Below are positions 39,886 to 50,034 of a stretch of DNA of 64,000 nt, one piece after another (within the stretch, counting starts at the first letter, position 1; each line of letters starts with the position of its first letter). The notes below the pieces were generated by a model. The model was not told the origin of the DNA and did no database searches. It worked only from the letters and a program-made list of their open reading frames with translations. The position numbers and the translations under genes were made by a program. Origin of the DNA: a virus; IMG/VR virus record IMGVR_UViG_3300018719_000041, positions 1-64,000 of that record. One strand, written 5' to 3'.

Positions 39886-40263
39886 ATGTCTGCCGGGATG
39901 AACCGCAAGACCGGCTATCGGCTTTCAGGCTGGGATCACGTCCTGCAATCCCTGACCGACATCCTCACTACGATGGTCGGAACGCGCGTCATGAGACGCA
40001 CCTACGGTAGCATGGTCCCTGCACTGCTTGGCCGCCCGATCAACCGGACGACCGTGCTGCGGTTCGCCACCGCCATCGTGGTCGCCATCGAGCTGTGGGA
40101 ACCCCGGTTCCGCGTCAAGCGGATCACATTCAGGCGCTCTCAGAACAGCCCGGAACAGACCCGCCTCGGCTCCTTGTCGATGGTGATGGTCGGCGAGTAC
40201 CGCCCGCGCGGCCATCTCGGCGATCCGACGCCGGAAGCCCAGGACCGCACCCTCACGATCTAG
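39886..40263 (+). CDS. W: Baseplate protein W (gp25-like)
   Basis: A 125-residue protein with the gp25/GPW wedge pattern: GWDHVLQSLTDILTTMVGTRVMRRTYGSMVP, then WEPRFRVKRITF. gp25-like proteins initiate sheath polymerisation on the baseplate. Confidence 0.9.
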   Translation: MSAGMNRKTGYRLSGWDHVLQSLTDILTTMVGTRVMRRTYGSMVPALLGRPINRTTVLRFATAIVVAIELWEPRFRVKRITFRRSQNSPEQTRLGSLSMVMVGEYRPRGHLGDPTPEAQDRTLTI

Positions 40264-40304
40264 GCCGCGCCGTCCCGTTCGGCCGGGTCCAGCAAGGTTC
40301 CCCG

Positions 40305-41198
40305 ATGTCCGACAGCACCCTTTACGACCTCAGCGCCTTCCCGCCGCCACGGGCGATCGAGGAGCTAGACTTCGAAGCCATCGTGACGGCGATGAAGGCC
40401 AATGCCGTCGCCCGGTGCGATGAGGTCGGCATCGATATTCGCGGCATCATCTCCCTCGAAAGCGAGCCGATGCTCAAGCTGATCGAGGTGTTTGCCTATC
40501 GCGAGACGCTGATCCGCGCCCGCATCAACGATGCCTTCCGGGCGAACCTGCTCGCCTATGCCGGAGGGGGCGATCTCGATCATCTGGCCGTCTTCTATGA
40601 TGTGACACGCCTGCCCGGCGAGACCGATGCGGCGCTTCGTCGGCGCACCATCCTTGCCATCCAAGGTCGGTCAACCGGCGGCACTGTCCCGCGATACCGC
40701 TCCGTGGCGCTGGGTGCCAGCCCCCGCGTGGCGGATGCCGTCGTCTATCGTGACGGCACCAGCCCTGTCGTACACGTGGCCGTCTACTCGACCGATGCCG
40801 ATCGTGTGGCGGACGCGGCCCTACTTTCGGAAGTTGAGACGGCCCTGAACGCGCCTGGCGTCCGCATGGTCAACGACACCATCGAAGTCCGATCCGCGAT
40901 CTTCGAGGTCGTTAACATCGAATACGACGTCTGGCTGCTGCCCGAGACGCCGGACACGATGATCACCCCGCCGGCTCCCAACAGGGATTCGCCCCTCGCG
41001 GCGCAGCTGCGCCAGGCCTGGGACGCTGAGACGGGGCTCGGCTTCGATCTCAATCATGCCTGGATCACGGCGCGTCTCATGCGACCCGGCATTCAGCGCG
41101 TCGCGCCGGTTCTTCCTGCAACCGACAAGGTCGCGCCGCCTGAACGGGCGATCTCGCTCGGCACGATCACGCTGAACAACAAGGGCAGGGCCTACTGA
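40305..41198 (+). CDS. J: Baseplate protein J
   Basis: A 297-residue P2 gpJ-like wedge protein. Recognisable parts are EPMLKLIEVFAYRETLIRARINDAFRANLLAYAGGGDLDHLAVFYDVTR, GETDAALRRRTILA and NIEYDVWLLPET. It overlaps gpI by one base (TGATG), as wedge genes usually do. Confidence 0.93.
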   Translation: MSDSTLYDLSAFPPPRAIEELDFEAIVTAMKANAVARCDEVGIDIRGIISLESEPMLKLIEVFAYRETLIRARINDAFRANLLAYAGGGDLDHLAVFYDVTRLPGETDAALRRRTILAIQGRSTGGTVPRYRSVALGASPRVADAVVYRDGTSPVVHVAVYSTDADRVADAALLSEVETALNAPGVRMVNDTIEVRSAIFEVVNIEYDVWLLPETPDTMITPPAPNRDSPLAAQLRQAWDAETGLGFDLNHAWITARLMRPGIQRVAPVLPATDKVAPPERAISLGTITLNNKGRAY

Positions 41199-42316
41199 TG
41201 GCGCTCGAAGACCTCCTCCCGCGAGAATCTGAAAGGCTGGAGCGAGGACTATCGCTGGGCAGCGACAGCTACACGACGGTCGGTCCGAACGTCACGGCGA
41301 TGCGTGGGCTCAAGATCACCAACCCGCCGCCTTCGCTGCTGCCCTATCTGGTTTATGAATACGGGCTGGGCGAACTGACGCCCTATGTCCGCAATCTCTA
41401 CGAGCTCATCGACGAAGGCATCGATTGGCAGCGCGTGCGCGGGACGCCCGCCGCGATTGCGATCGCACTCGACTGGCTGGGCTACGCGGCCGTCATCGAG
41501 GAGTTTTCGACAGGGAGACGCCACTGGAACTTCTTCCAGCTCGGGCTCGACCGCGAACGGGACAGGGAAGGGGACCTGCCCGCCATAGAAGGCGTGGCGA
41601 CCCTTTCGGTGCCGCTGCGCTCGGTCTTCTGGCGTGGCTTTCATGGCTACGACATCAGGGCCCTTGAATACGGCAGCGGCCGGTGGGGCTCGAAGCTCTG
41701 GGGGGCCTATTCGGGCGTCCGCCTCCCCTTGGGTTCGGCCAAGTGGTCGTTCGGGCGCCGGTACGACATCGATCACGTCATGACCGAGGCCGAGCTGACG
41801 GCACTCGGGGTCTGGCTCGAGCCGATGGGAGAGAGGCTGACCTGGGGGGCATTCCCGTGGCCGATCGTCCCGTGGGCGGACGCGTCCGTCATCGGACGCT
41901 CGGTCGTGATGGTCGAGGCGCTCCTCGGATTGCTTGGCGGAAAACCTGCCTGGGCGGTTTTCCGCGATGCTGGCGGCGATGTCATCGGATACCGGCGCGC
42001 ACGGGTTCGACGCACCGTCGCCCTTGCGTCATCAGGCATCTATCGGGTCGGGGGTACCTCCCTGGTTCTCAAGCCTGAGACGGCCACGATGATCTATGTC
42101 GAAGCCATGACCGGATTCGGGGATGGCTTCGGTTCTGAGGCGGAGAGCGTCGGATTCATTCTCGGGTCCGAGGTTGCGCCGTCCTATCCGCCCGGCGCGC
42201 TCTGGCTGCCGCCAGACGGGTTGGTCGATTCCGGCCCCATCGTGGCCGAGACCCCCATCACTATCGAGTTTGGACGAACGGTGCGCGAGCGCGTCTGCGC
42301 TCTGCTGCGGTTCTAG
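41198..42316 (+). CDS. I: Tail protein I, extended form
   Basis: A 372-residue protein; the N-terminal half matches P2 gpI: SLLPYLVYEYGLGELTPYV, NLYELIDEGIDWQRVRGTPAAIAIALDWLGY. P2 gpI is about half this size, so the C-terminal beta-rich extension (from about 200) is extra and may hold the fibre or the large wedge protein encoded next. Confidence 0.88.
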   Translation: MALEDLLPRESERLERGLSLGSDSYTTVGPNVTAMRGLKITNPPPSLLPYLVYEYGLGELTPYVRNLYELIDEGIDWQRVRGTPAAIAIALDWLGYAAVIEEFSTGRRHWNFFQLGLDRERDREGDLPAIEGVATLSVPLRSVFWRGFHGYDIRALEYGSGRWGSKLWGAYSGVRLPLGSAKWSFGRRYDIDHVMTEAELTALGVWLEPMGERLTWGAFPWPIVPWADASVIGRSVVMVEALLGLLGGKPAWAVFRDAGGDVIGYRRARVRRTVALASSGIYRVGGTSLVLKPETATMIYVEAMTGFGDGFGSEAESVGFILGSEVAPSYPPGALWLPPDGLVDSGPIVAETPITIEFGRTVRERVCALLRF

Positions 42317-42324
42317 GAGATCAT

Positions 42325-45300
42325 ATGGCTCACGAGCACCCCTCCGGCCTTCCGGCTGCCTACGATCGTTCTGCGGAGAACCCTGAGTGGTCCGAAGTCG
42401 TCTTCCGCGAGGACAACATCGCTCAAGGGGCCGAGATCAACGAGGTCCAGTCCATCGTCAAGAGGCGCAACCGGCGCGTCGGCAATCTCATTGCCAAGGA
42501 TGGCGACCGTATCAGCGGCGCCGACATCGTGGTCGATGTCGACGCGGGCACGGTGAATGTCGCCGCCGGCAGGATATACGTCGCGGGGGACGTTCGCGAG
42601 ATCGCGGCCGCATCCTTCACCGACGTCCCGATGACCGGCGAAGTCACCGTCGGCGTTCGCCTCGTCTCGACCGTCATCACCGAAGCCGAGGACCCTTCGC
42701 TCTTGGGCGTCCACCCGGGCTCCGAGTCCGAGGGCGAGCCTGGAGCTGCCCGCGTGACGGAGCAGATCGTCTGGGCCCTGCCGGATGATGGTGGTGACGG
42801 TGCATTCTTCGCCGTCTATCTCATCAAGGATGGTGCGGCTCTCGACCAGATGCCTCCGCCTGCCTTGTCGGGCGTCATTTCCCAGATCGCACTCTACGAC
42901 CGTGACGCCAACGGCAATTACATCGTGGATGGCTGTGAGGTCGTCGCACTGGGCAAGACAGGCTCCAGCCAGGTTTTCAGCATTGGTGCGGGCACGGCGA
43001 ACATCCAGGGCTTCAAACGCATCCGTGAGGCCAGCATACGCCACGCCGAGCCGGAAACGCCGGATCTCGATGCCATTGCGGCGGAACCGCACACGTTCAC
43101 CGGCCCGACGGGTGGCTCAAGCGTCGTCACGGTCTCGCGGCCGCCGGTTGCAGCCGTCTCGTCGGCCATCGTCGTGAAACGCATCACCGAAGTCGTGACG
43201 AGGGGACCGATCCCCGGCGGCAGCGACGATCTGCAGTTCTCGTCCGTCGTGGAGATCGAGAGCGTCGTCCAAGGCATGACCACCTTCCCGCCGTCGTCCT
43301 ATGCGCTGGCGGGCGATGCGGTGTCCTGGGCTCCGGCCGGATCGGAGCCGGCGGCGAGCTCAACCTATTCGGTGACCTATCTCTACAATGCAGCCGTGGT
43401 GCCCGACGCCGTCACCGATACGACCGTGACGGTTTCCGGCGGCGTCAATGGCAGGCCCGTTCTCCTGTCCTACACGTCGAAGCTGCCGCGCATCGATCTT
43501 CTGTGCATGGATATCATGGGCAGGCCTGTCTACGTGAAAGGCATCAGCGCCCGAAATGGCGCGTTGGCCCCGATCCCGCCATCCAACCTGCTCAAACTCG
43601 CCGAGGTCAGGAATACCTGGCTGGGCACCCCGGAGGTGAACAGCAATGGGACGCGCAACTACACCTACGACGAGCAGCGCCGCCTCTTCAACCGTCTGAT
43701 CACGATGCTCGATCAGTTCGATCGGTCCGAAGCCGAGCGTGACATTCTTGCGCGCGAGCCGGTCAGCAAGAGTGGTATTTTCACCGACACCTTCGTCGAC
43801 GATTTCTACCGCGACCAGGGCGAGCCGCAGACTGCGGCCGTCAACCAGGGTGTCCTGCAGCTCGCGGTCGACGACGTGCTCATGCAGCTTGTGGGCACGT
43901 CGGTTCTGACCTTGAACTACACGGAGGAGGTGGTTGTCAGCCAGGACAAGCGCACCTCGTCCATGAAGATCAATCCTTACGACAACTTCACGGTGATGCC
44001 GGCGGGGCTCACCTTGTCTCCGGCGGTCGACTTCTGGACCGAAGAGCAGACGGAATGGACCTCGCCGGTCACCCGGCAGTTCACGGCCGCCCCCGGTCAG
44101 CCGCCGGGGCGGTCCGTCCTGAACGAGGTGACGCAGATCCGCCGCGTCAATGCGGTCAACCTGCGTCAGATCCAGGTCTCGCTGCTGATCGAGGGGTTCG
44201 GCGTCGGCGAGGAACTGGAGACGCTCACCTTCGACGGAGTGAACATCAAGCCGCCTGGAACGCAGGTTGCGGATGGCGACGGAGAAATTTCACTCACCTT
44301 CACCGTTCCGGCGAATGTGCCCGTCGGACGACGCCGTGTACTGGCAGAGGGAGCCGCGGGCAGCTTTGCCGAGGCGATCTATGTCGGTGAGGGCACCATC
44401 GACATCACGACCATGCGCCGCGTCACCCTGGTGGCCCGCGCAGCACCGTCCGCCAAGCCGCCTACAGTCGTCACGAACGTCATCCAGAACGTGACGGTCA
44501 TCAACCAGATGACGAACCCGGTGGTCGAACGGAGCTCGCGCCTGGCAGGTGATAGCAATAGCGCAGCCGATCCAGGCCCAGACCCCCTCGCCCAGACGTT
44601 CACGCTGCCGGAACCTCGGCACATTGTCGGCGTGAACTTCCGGTTCACCGCCATCGGTGACCGGTCCAAGGGCGTTCGCGTGCAACTCGCCCGGGTCCAG
44701 AACGGCTATCCCTCGAACGAGGTGCTGGCCGAGGCCTTCATCAACATGCAGACCCAGAACGTCGGCGATCTCGTCCAGGCGCGGTTCAGGGCCCCCGTGT
44801 TCTGCCCATCGGACCGGGAATTCTGCTTCGTGATCCTGACGGCCGACGACACCCATAAGGTCGCAATCTCGCAGCTGGGCGATGTCGATGTCGTGACGCA
44901 GACTAGGGTATCCTCCCAGCCCTATACGGTTGGCGTACTGTTCTCGTCCTCGAACCGGGTGACCTGGACACCTCACCAGGACGCGGATCTTCACTTCGAG
45001 GTGGTCGCCGCGAAATTCGCGCCGGCCACTCGCGTGGTGAATCTCTGGACGGGCGCCTTCGACACCATCAGCGATATCCTGGTGCGCGGGGCGGTGGAAA
45101 TCCCCACGGACGCGGCGCGGTTCCGGTATGAACTCGTCCGCGCGACGGGGCAGGTCATCCCGCTCGCTCCGGGGCAGACTTGGGAATTCGCCGAGTATGT
45201 GAGCGAGGAAGTCACCCTCCGGGCGGTTCTCGAAGGATCCGACACGATCTCGCCTGTCCTTTATCCCGGCACGCTTCTCATCGGCGGACGGATCCGCACG

Positions 45301-45591
45301 AGTGGGGATTACGTGACACGTCTGTTCCCAATGGGCAGCGCAGTGAAGGTCGCGGCCTTGTTCGCGGCCTTCCAGCCGGCGGGATCAACCATCACGGTCG
45401 AGTGCGATGCCGGCGACGATGACTGGACAGCCCTCTCGGCGGTCGGCTCCGATTTCCTCGGAGGAGGCTGGTCCGAGCCGAAATACGAGAAGGCTTCCTT
45501 CACCGCCGCTCAGGGGCGCATCCGGATCACCATGACCGGCGGCCCGGGCTCCCGCATCTCCGTCGCAAGGCTTCGCGCCTATTCAGTGTAA
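42325..45591 (+). CDS. Large DUF4815-type baseplate/tail protein
   Basis: A 1088-residue structural protein. The N-terminus (AYDRSAENPEWSEVVFREDNIAQGAEINEVQSI, then KDGDRISGADIVVD) is the DUF4815 start. The rest is beta-rich modules, including QTFTLPEPRHIVGVNFRFTAIGD and a C-terminal piece with VARLRAYSV. In phages of this type it connects wedge and fibres, comparable in place to T4 gp10. Inserted between I and H relative to P2. Confidence 0.82.
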   Translation: MAHEHPSGLPAAYDRSAENPEWSEVVFREDNIAQGAEINEVQSIVKRRNRRVGNLIAKDGDRISGADIVVDVDAGTVNVAAGRIYVAGDVREIAAASFTDVPMTGEVTVGVRLVSTVITEAEDPSLLGVHPGSESEGEPGAARVTEQIVWALPDDGGDGAFFAVYLIKDGAALDQMPPPALSGVISQIALYDRDANGNYIVDGCEVVALGKTGSSQVFSIGAGTANIQGFKRIREASIRHAEPETPDLDAIAAEPHTFTGPTGGSSVVTVSRPPVAAVSSAIVVKRITEVVTRGPIPGGSDDLQFSSVVEIESVVQGMTTFPPSSYALAGDAVSWAPAGSEPAASSTYSVTYLYNAAVVPDAVTDTTVTVSGGVNGRPVLLSYTSKLPRIDLLCMDIMGRPVYVKGISARNGALAPIPPSNLLKLAEVRNTWLGTPEVNSNGTRNYTYDEQRRLFNRLITMLDQFDRSEAERDILAREPVSKSGIFTDTFVDDFYRDQGEPQTAAVNQGVLQLAVDDVLMQLVGTSVLTLNYTEEVVVSQDKRTSSMKINPYDNFTVMPAGLTLSPAVDFWTEEQTEWTSPVTRQFTAAPGQPPGRSVLNEVTQIRRVNAVNLRQIQVSLLIEGFGVGEELETLTFDGVNIKPPGTQVADGDGEISLTFTVPANVPVGRRRVLAEGAAGSFAEAIYVGEGTIDITTMRRVTLVARAAPSAKPPTVVTNVIQNVTVINQMTNPVVERSSRLAGDSNSAADPGPDPLAQTFTLPEPRHIVGVNFRFTAIGDRSKGVRVQLARVQNGYPSNEVLAEAFINMQTQNVGDLVQARFRAPVFCPSDREFCFVILTADDTHKVAISQLGDVDVVTQTRVSSQPYTVGVLFSSSNRVTWTPHQDADLHFEVVAAKFAPATRVVNLWTGAFDTISDILVRGAVEIPTDAARFRYELVRATGQVIPLAPGQTWEFAEYVSEEVTLRAVLEGSDTISPVLYPGTLLIGGRIRTSGDYVTRLFPMGSAVKVAALFAAFQPAGSTITVECDAGDDDWTALSAVGSDFLGGGWSEPKYEKASFTAAQGRIRITMTGGPGSRISVARLRAYSV

Positions 45592-45601
45592 GGACACGTC
45601 A

Positions 45602-47044
45602 ATGGCGGTCATCGACAACAGGACGAGCAATCGCGATTATGCTCTTCCTCATCCTGACAATGACTTGAGCGACGATGTGCTTCGCCTCATAGCGGCCTTG
45701 GAGGGGATCGACACTGATGTGTTCGAGATCTTCACGTCTCTGACCGGCAAATCGAATCTGGGTCATGGGCACCCGATAGAGCAGATCGTCGGGTTGACCG
45801 CGGCTCTGAACTCTAAATCCGGGATCAATCACACCCATCTCTTCGACGATCTTGTCGGGGTGAGCGTGGCGACCGCCGCGAGCGGACAGTTTCTCAAGTT
45901 CGTAGGATCGACATGGCAGCCCGCGACCATTGCGATGGGCGATGTCGCGGGCCTGTCCGCCGCGCTTGGCGGGAAAGCCGACCTTCAAGGGACCTCGGTT
46001 CTCATTCCGGCAGGTACGACGGCACAGCGGCCGTCAACGCCATCGGGGATCAGCCTTCGTTGGAACACCACCCTGACGCTGTTCGAATACTGGACCGGCT
46101 CAGCGTGGACACCCCTTGCCGTCGCTGACGTTCTGTCCAGGTCGCAGAACTTGGCGGACATCCTTGACAGTGAGGTGGCCATCGCAAATCTCGGGGCGGC
46201 CAAAGCAGATCTGTCGAACACCATCGGTCCGCGCGGGAGGCATGCCCACGCATTCACCGGAGATCTCAATACACTCCTGGAAAACGGGACCTGGCTCGTC
46301 AGCAACACCAGCACCAACCGCCCGCCGGGCACGTCCACAGCCTTGCTGGTCCGGGTCGAGTACGGGACCATCGCCTCGAACTCCGCGACGCAATACGCCC
46401 GCGAGTATTCGGCGGACAGCTCGTCCGACAGCAAACTCTGGAAGCGCGAGCGGAACAGCGGCACATGGGGCTCCTGGTACCGTGTCCGCGAGAACGAGGC
46501 CGACCTGGATACTCGCTATGGCCGCTTCTTCGAGAAGCTCGCCTCATACACGATCAACAACAATACCGATGTCCAGATCACGTCGGTCTTCGATAGCTCT
46601 TACGCCAGGTTCCTCATTCTTCTCAATGACATCGATTTCAACGGTGAAACGGGATATATCGGCGTCCAGGTAGGGTTTGGATCACCTGTCACGTATCTGA
46701 CATCCGGGTATTCATATCTCAACGATGTCGTCGGAGGTTCGGTCGAGGGCAGTACGGCCGGCGCACCCTCAATGCCATTGATCGGCACAGCTACGAACTT
46801 CATGGCGCACGGGGACATCTCGGGAGAGATCTGGTGTGAGCGCGTGAAAGCACCGAACTCGGGGGCAATGACGTTGAGCTGGAGCATGGCTTATGGGCGC
46901 TCGACATCGGGAGGTCCTGCTCAAGGGCGCGTATCCGGCATGGGAAGACTACCCATGGGCGCGAACATCTTCAGCGGATTGAAGCTATTGAGCAGCTTGC
47001 CGACGATCTTTCGGGGCGAGGTTTGCGTCTATGGAGTGAAATGA
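45602..47044 (+). CDS. H: Tail fibre protein
   Basis: A 480-residue fibre. The N-terminal shaft has HGHPIEQIVGLTAALNSKSGINHTHLFDDL, where regularly spaced His-x-His turns are typical of metal-binding fibre shafts. The middle holds a knob-like domain (NGTWLVSNTSTNRPPG, WKRERNSGTWGSWYRV) as in pyocin fibres. The C-terminal receptor-binding domain (about 315-480) is unique-looking. AAGGA precedes the start. It decides host range. Confidence 0.85.
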   Translation: MAVIDNRTSNRDYALPHPDNDLSDDVLRLIAALEGIDTDVFEIFTSLTGKSNLGHGHPIEQIVGLTAALNSKSGINHTHLFDDLVGVSVATAASGQFLKFVGSTWQPATIAMGDVAGLSAALGGKADLQGTSVLIPAGTTAQRPSTPSGISLRWNTTLTLFEYWTGSAWTPLAVADVLSRSQNLADILDSEVAIANLGAAKADLSNTIGPRGRHAHAFTGDLNTLLENGTWLVSNTSTNRPPGTSTALLVRVEYGTIASNSATQYAREYSADSSSDSKLWKRERNSGTWGSWYRVRENEADLDTRYGRFFEKLASYTINNNTDVQITSVFDSSYARFLILLNDIDFNGETGYIGVQVGFGSPVTYLTSGYSYLNDVVGGSVEGSTAGAPSMPLIGTATNFMAHGDISGEIWCERVKAPNSGAMTLSWSMAYGRSTSGGPAQGRVSGMGRLPMGANIFSGLKLLSSLPTIFRGEVCVYGVK

Positions 47045-47439
47045 TGCCGTACTTCCGCTTGGTCGATGGGGTGGAGGTCGAGGTCTCCGAAGGTGAGGCT
47101 TTGGCTCAGGCAAATGCACTCATTGCCATGGCCAGTTTACCGTCACTATCCGCACGGCAGTTCTTCCATGGACTCTGGAAATATGGCCTCATCAGTTATG
47201 AAGAGGTCAGATCGGCCGTCAAGAATGGCGACATTCCCGCGGCAATGATGGTTCTGATCCAGAGCCCGGAATTCGCAGCGCAACTCCCCGATACCCTGAC
47301 GGTCGAAGATGTCATCGTTCTCGTCGAGGGTGCGCAGACCTATGAGTTCACCCATCCTGTGACCGTTGCCATCGGTGGGCTCTATTGGGAGGATCCTGAA
47401 CAGTTCCGGGCATTCTGGAACTTCTGCGCGACACTTTGA
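47041..47439 (+). CDS. Probable tail fibre assembly protein
   Basis: A 132-residue protein overlapping the fibre stop by ATGA, where P2 has its fibre chaperone G. PYFRLVDGVEVEVSEGEALAQ and RQFFHGLWKYGLISYEEVRSA are seen. A chaperone role is inferred from position; the sequence does not look like P2 gpG. A second ATG directly follows the first. Confidence 0.6.
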   Translation: MMPYFRLVDGVEVEVSEGEALAQANALIAMASLPSLSARQFFHGLWKYGLISYEEVRSAVKNGDIPAAMMVLIQSPEFAAQLPDTLTVEDVIVLVEGAQTYEFTHPVTVAIGGLYWEDPEQFRAFWNFCATL

Positions 47440-47485
47440 TATCGACCCGCGTCGCTCACCGCGATCCGCCCCCATCCTCCCCAAC

Positions 47486-47514
47486 AAGCCGCCGCTCAGG
47501 GCGGCTTTTCTTTT
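47486..47514 (+). terminator. Terminator between fibre genes and sheath gene
   Basis: AAGCCGCC (47486-47493) and GGCGGCTT (47500-47507) form a stem around GCTCAG, followed by a T-rich run. It would end or reduce transcription ahead of the sheath gene unless an antiterminator acts. Confidence 0.7.
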
Positions 47515-47529
47515 GCAAGGAGCACAGAG

Positions 47530-49398
47530 ATGACCGAGCCGACCTTCGGCATGACTTTCCTGAGAGACGGCACGGAAGTAATGCCGACGCCGCCCAGCGA
47601 CATGAGCATCATCGGTATGGTGTTGCCGTCCGACGATGCCGACTCGTCCGCGTTCCCCCTGAACGTGGCGGTCGACTTCAACTCGACGGACCTGAACTAT
47701 CTGAGCAAGATCGGCACGGGCCCCGCCTATCGGGAACTGCTGAAGCTCAACTCCCAGCTCGCTCCCCTGCAGGTCGGAGCGCGGGTGATCTTCGTCCGCG
47801 TGGCCGAAGGCTCGACCATCGACGAGACCATCGCCAACATCGTCGGCAATCCCTCGGCGGGCGCCGGCTGGTACGCCATGCTCCAGGCAGGGCAGCGCCT
47901 CGGTGCGATCCCGCGGCTTCTCGCGTCGCCTGGCTTCACCGGCCACTTCACCCGCACGGCTGGCGCGACCACCGTCACCAGCGCCGCCAAGAGCGGAGGC
48001 AATACGGGCAATGGCACACTCACCCTCGCGAGCGCGCCAGCCTACGGCGCTGATGTCAGGGCCGGTATCTATCAGGTCCGCTGCAAGGGCGGCACTTTCT
48101 CGGCCGCGGCTGCTGCGGCTGCAGGCAATTCCGGCAACGGGGCGATCTCAGGCGTCGGTGCCGGAGTCGGCGCGACGGCGGGCGTCTACAAGGTCACCTG
48201 CCTTGCAACGGCGACCAACGGTGGATCCTTCGTGGTCGAAAACCCGCCTGGGACCGCCGTCGGCATCGCTACGGTCGGGACGCCCTATGCTGGACCGGTG
48301 ACGTTCACCATTGCGGACGGCAGCGGCGACTTCGAGGTTGGGGACACGTTCGAGATCACGGTCGCGCCCGCCGTGCCCGCCAATGGTGGCGTGTTCTCTG
48401 TGGTTGCACCGGACGGCACGGCTCTCGGCGACGCCACGGTCGGGACGCCTTACGACAGCAATCACATCAAGTTCTCGATCGCGGACGGCTCGACCGATTT
48501 CGCGGTCGGCGACGGCTTCGACGTGACCGTCAGCGTGACCGGCGGGGTTGCGACAGCCAACCCGGTTTGCGCGATCTTGCCGTCCATCTGCAACGCGCTC
48601 CTCGCGAAGGCTTTCGTGGGCGGTCCCCGCACCACGAAGCGGGACGCCATCGACTGGCGCGAGACGATGAACAGCGAGACGCTGATCCCAGTCGATGCGC
48701 CCGTGATCGTGGCTGGCACCGATGGCTCGGGCAATCCGATCCAGATCGAGGAAGACGGCGTGATGCTGGCCATCGGTCAGCAGATCGCCGCCGACTTCGA
48801 GAACGGAGGCATTCCTATGCAGGCTCCGGCCAACCGGCCGGTGCAGGGGATCCTCGGCCTCGGCCGATACGATTCCTTCTCGCTGACGGATGGCGCCACG
48901 GACGGACAGATCCTGCTCGCCAACCAGGTCGGCATCATCCAGCGCGGCGAGTTGGGCGTGGAAACCGCGGTCTCCGATTCCGGCTTCGTGGTGATCTGCA
49001 CCGACACCGCATCGGACGATCCGAACTGGCGCATGATCAATGTCTGCCGCCTGCGCGACTACGAGCATCTGATGCTGCTCCGGGCAACCCGTCGACGGCT
49101 CGGCCGGACGAATATCACCAGGCACGGGGTCCAGGCTGTCCTCAACGATCATATCGCGCTTCTGTCGGACCTCGAGCAGAAAGGCGCCATCCTTCCTGGC
49201 TGGAAGGTCGGCTTCGAGCAGGACAAGAACAATCCTGAGAACCTGCGCCTGGGCCGGATCCGCACGTTCTACGCCGCGGAGGAGCCACCGACCCTCAAGC
49301 ATGTCTCGATCGACAGCCGTCGGAACCGCGAGTCCCTGAACATCCTGATCGAGGATCTCGTCGCACAGACCAATCAGCTGTTCGGCGTAGCTACCTGA
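47530..49398 (+). CDS. FI: Contractile tail sheath protein with inserted repeat domain
   Basis: A 622-residue sheath protein. The core is at the ends: LPSDDADSSAFPLNVAVDFNS and AILPSICNALLAKAFVGGPRTTKRDAIDWRETMNS, FASC-terminal WKVGFEQDKNNPENLRLGRIRTFYAAEEPP. Residues about 140-340 are an insertion of glycine-rich repeats of the type GNTGNGTL, then GVYKVTC, GGSFVV, ATVGTPY, FTIADGSGDFEVGD. P2 FI is about 396 residues, so the insertion accounts for the excess. It probably decorates the outer sheath surface. Confidence 0.92.
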   Translation: MTEPTFGMTFLRDGTEVMPTPPSDMSIIGMVLPSDDADSSAFPLNVAVDFNSTDLNYLSKIGTGPAYRELLKLNSQLAPLQVGARVIFVRVAEGSTIDETIANIVGNPSAGAGWYAMLQAGQRLGAIPRLLASPGFTGHFTRTAGATTVTSAAKSGGNTGNGTLTLASAPAYGADVRAGIYQVRCKGGTFSAAAAAAAGNSGNGAISGVGAGVGATAGVYKVTCLATATNGGSFVVENPPGTAVGIATVGTPYAGPVTFTIADGSGDFEVGDTFEITVAPAVPANGGVFSVVAPDGTALGDATVGTPYDSNHIKFSIADGSTDFAVGDGFDVTVSVTGGVATANPVCAILPSICNALLAKAFVGGPRTTKRDAIDWRETMNSETLIPVDAPVIVAGTDGSGNPIQIEEDGVMLAIGQQIAADFENGGIPMQAPANRPVQGILGLGRYDSFSLTDGATDGQILLANQVGIIQRGELGVETAVSDSGFVVICTDTASDDPNWRMINVCRLRDYEHLMLLRATRRRLGRTNITRHGVQAVLNDHIALLSDLEQKGAILPGWKVGFEQDKNNPENLRLGRIRTFYAAEEPPTLKHVSIDSRRNRESLNILIEDLVAQTNQLFGVAT

Positions 49399-49482
49399 TC
49401 CGGCCTGCGACAATCCCGCTCCAGTGCATGACGCTGGAGCGGGCCTCGCCCTTACCGTTATCAATTCTGGAGTGATCCGACT

Positions 49483-50013
49483 ATGCCTCTACTCATCCAA
49501 GAGGGCGCGAACCTGTACGTTGGCGACGACACGCCAAACGCCAACAAGCGCAATAATCTCGCCTCGATCAAACTACCGATGCTGGAGGAGATCACGGCCG
49601 ACCATCATGCCGGCGGCGCCATCGGCGCCATCAAGGTCGGCGGCCTCGGCCTCTCGGCCCTTGAAGCGACCTTCAAACAGGTCGGCTGGGATCCGCAAAC
49701 CCTGAGCCAGTTCGGTCTCGGGCAGCGCGGCCGCCAGCCTTATACCTGCTACGGCCTCATCCGCGACAAGAGCATCAGCAACCGCGCGATCGAGGTCAAG
49801 GCGATCATGTGGGCTCGCCTCACGAAGATCGAGCCTGACGAATTCCAGCGAGGGGACGCTCTCCTTGGGCACGATCACACGCTCAGCGAGATCCTGCGCT
49901 ATGCCGTGTGGTTCGATGGCGAGGAGAAATATTACTATGATTGGGAGGCCGGCACGTGGCGCGTGGACGGCATCGACCAGAACGCGGATGAACGAGACAT
50001 CCTGCGATACTGA
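49483..50013 (+). CDS. FII: Tail tube protein
   Basis: A 176-residue tube protein, near the size of P2 FII (172). Seen: LASIKLPMLEEITADHHAGGAIGAIKVG, RQPYTCYGLIRDK, KAIMWARLTKIEPDEFQRGD. It polymerises inside the sheath. It lies directly after the sheath gene in P2 order. Confidence 0.9.
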   Translation: MPLLIQEGANLYVGDDTPNANKRNNLASIKLPMLEEITADHHAGGAIGAIKVGGLGLSALEATFKQVGWDPQTLSQFGLGQRGRQPYTCYGLIRDKSISNRAIEVKAIMWARLTKIEPDEFQRGDALLGHDHTLSEILRYAVWFDGEEKYYYDWEAGTWRVDGIDQNADERDILRY

Positions 50014-50034
50014 ACTCAGCGGGGCCGCCGAGCG

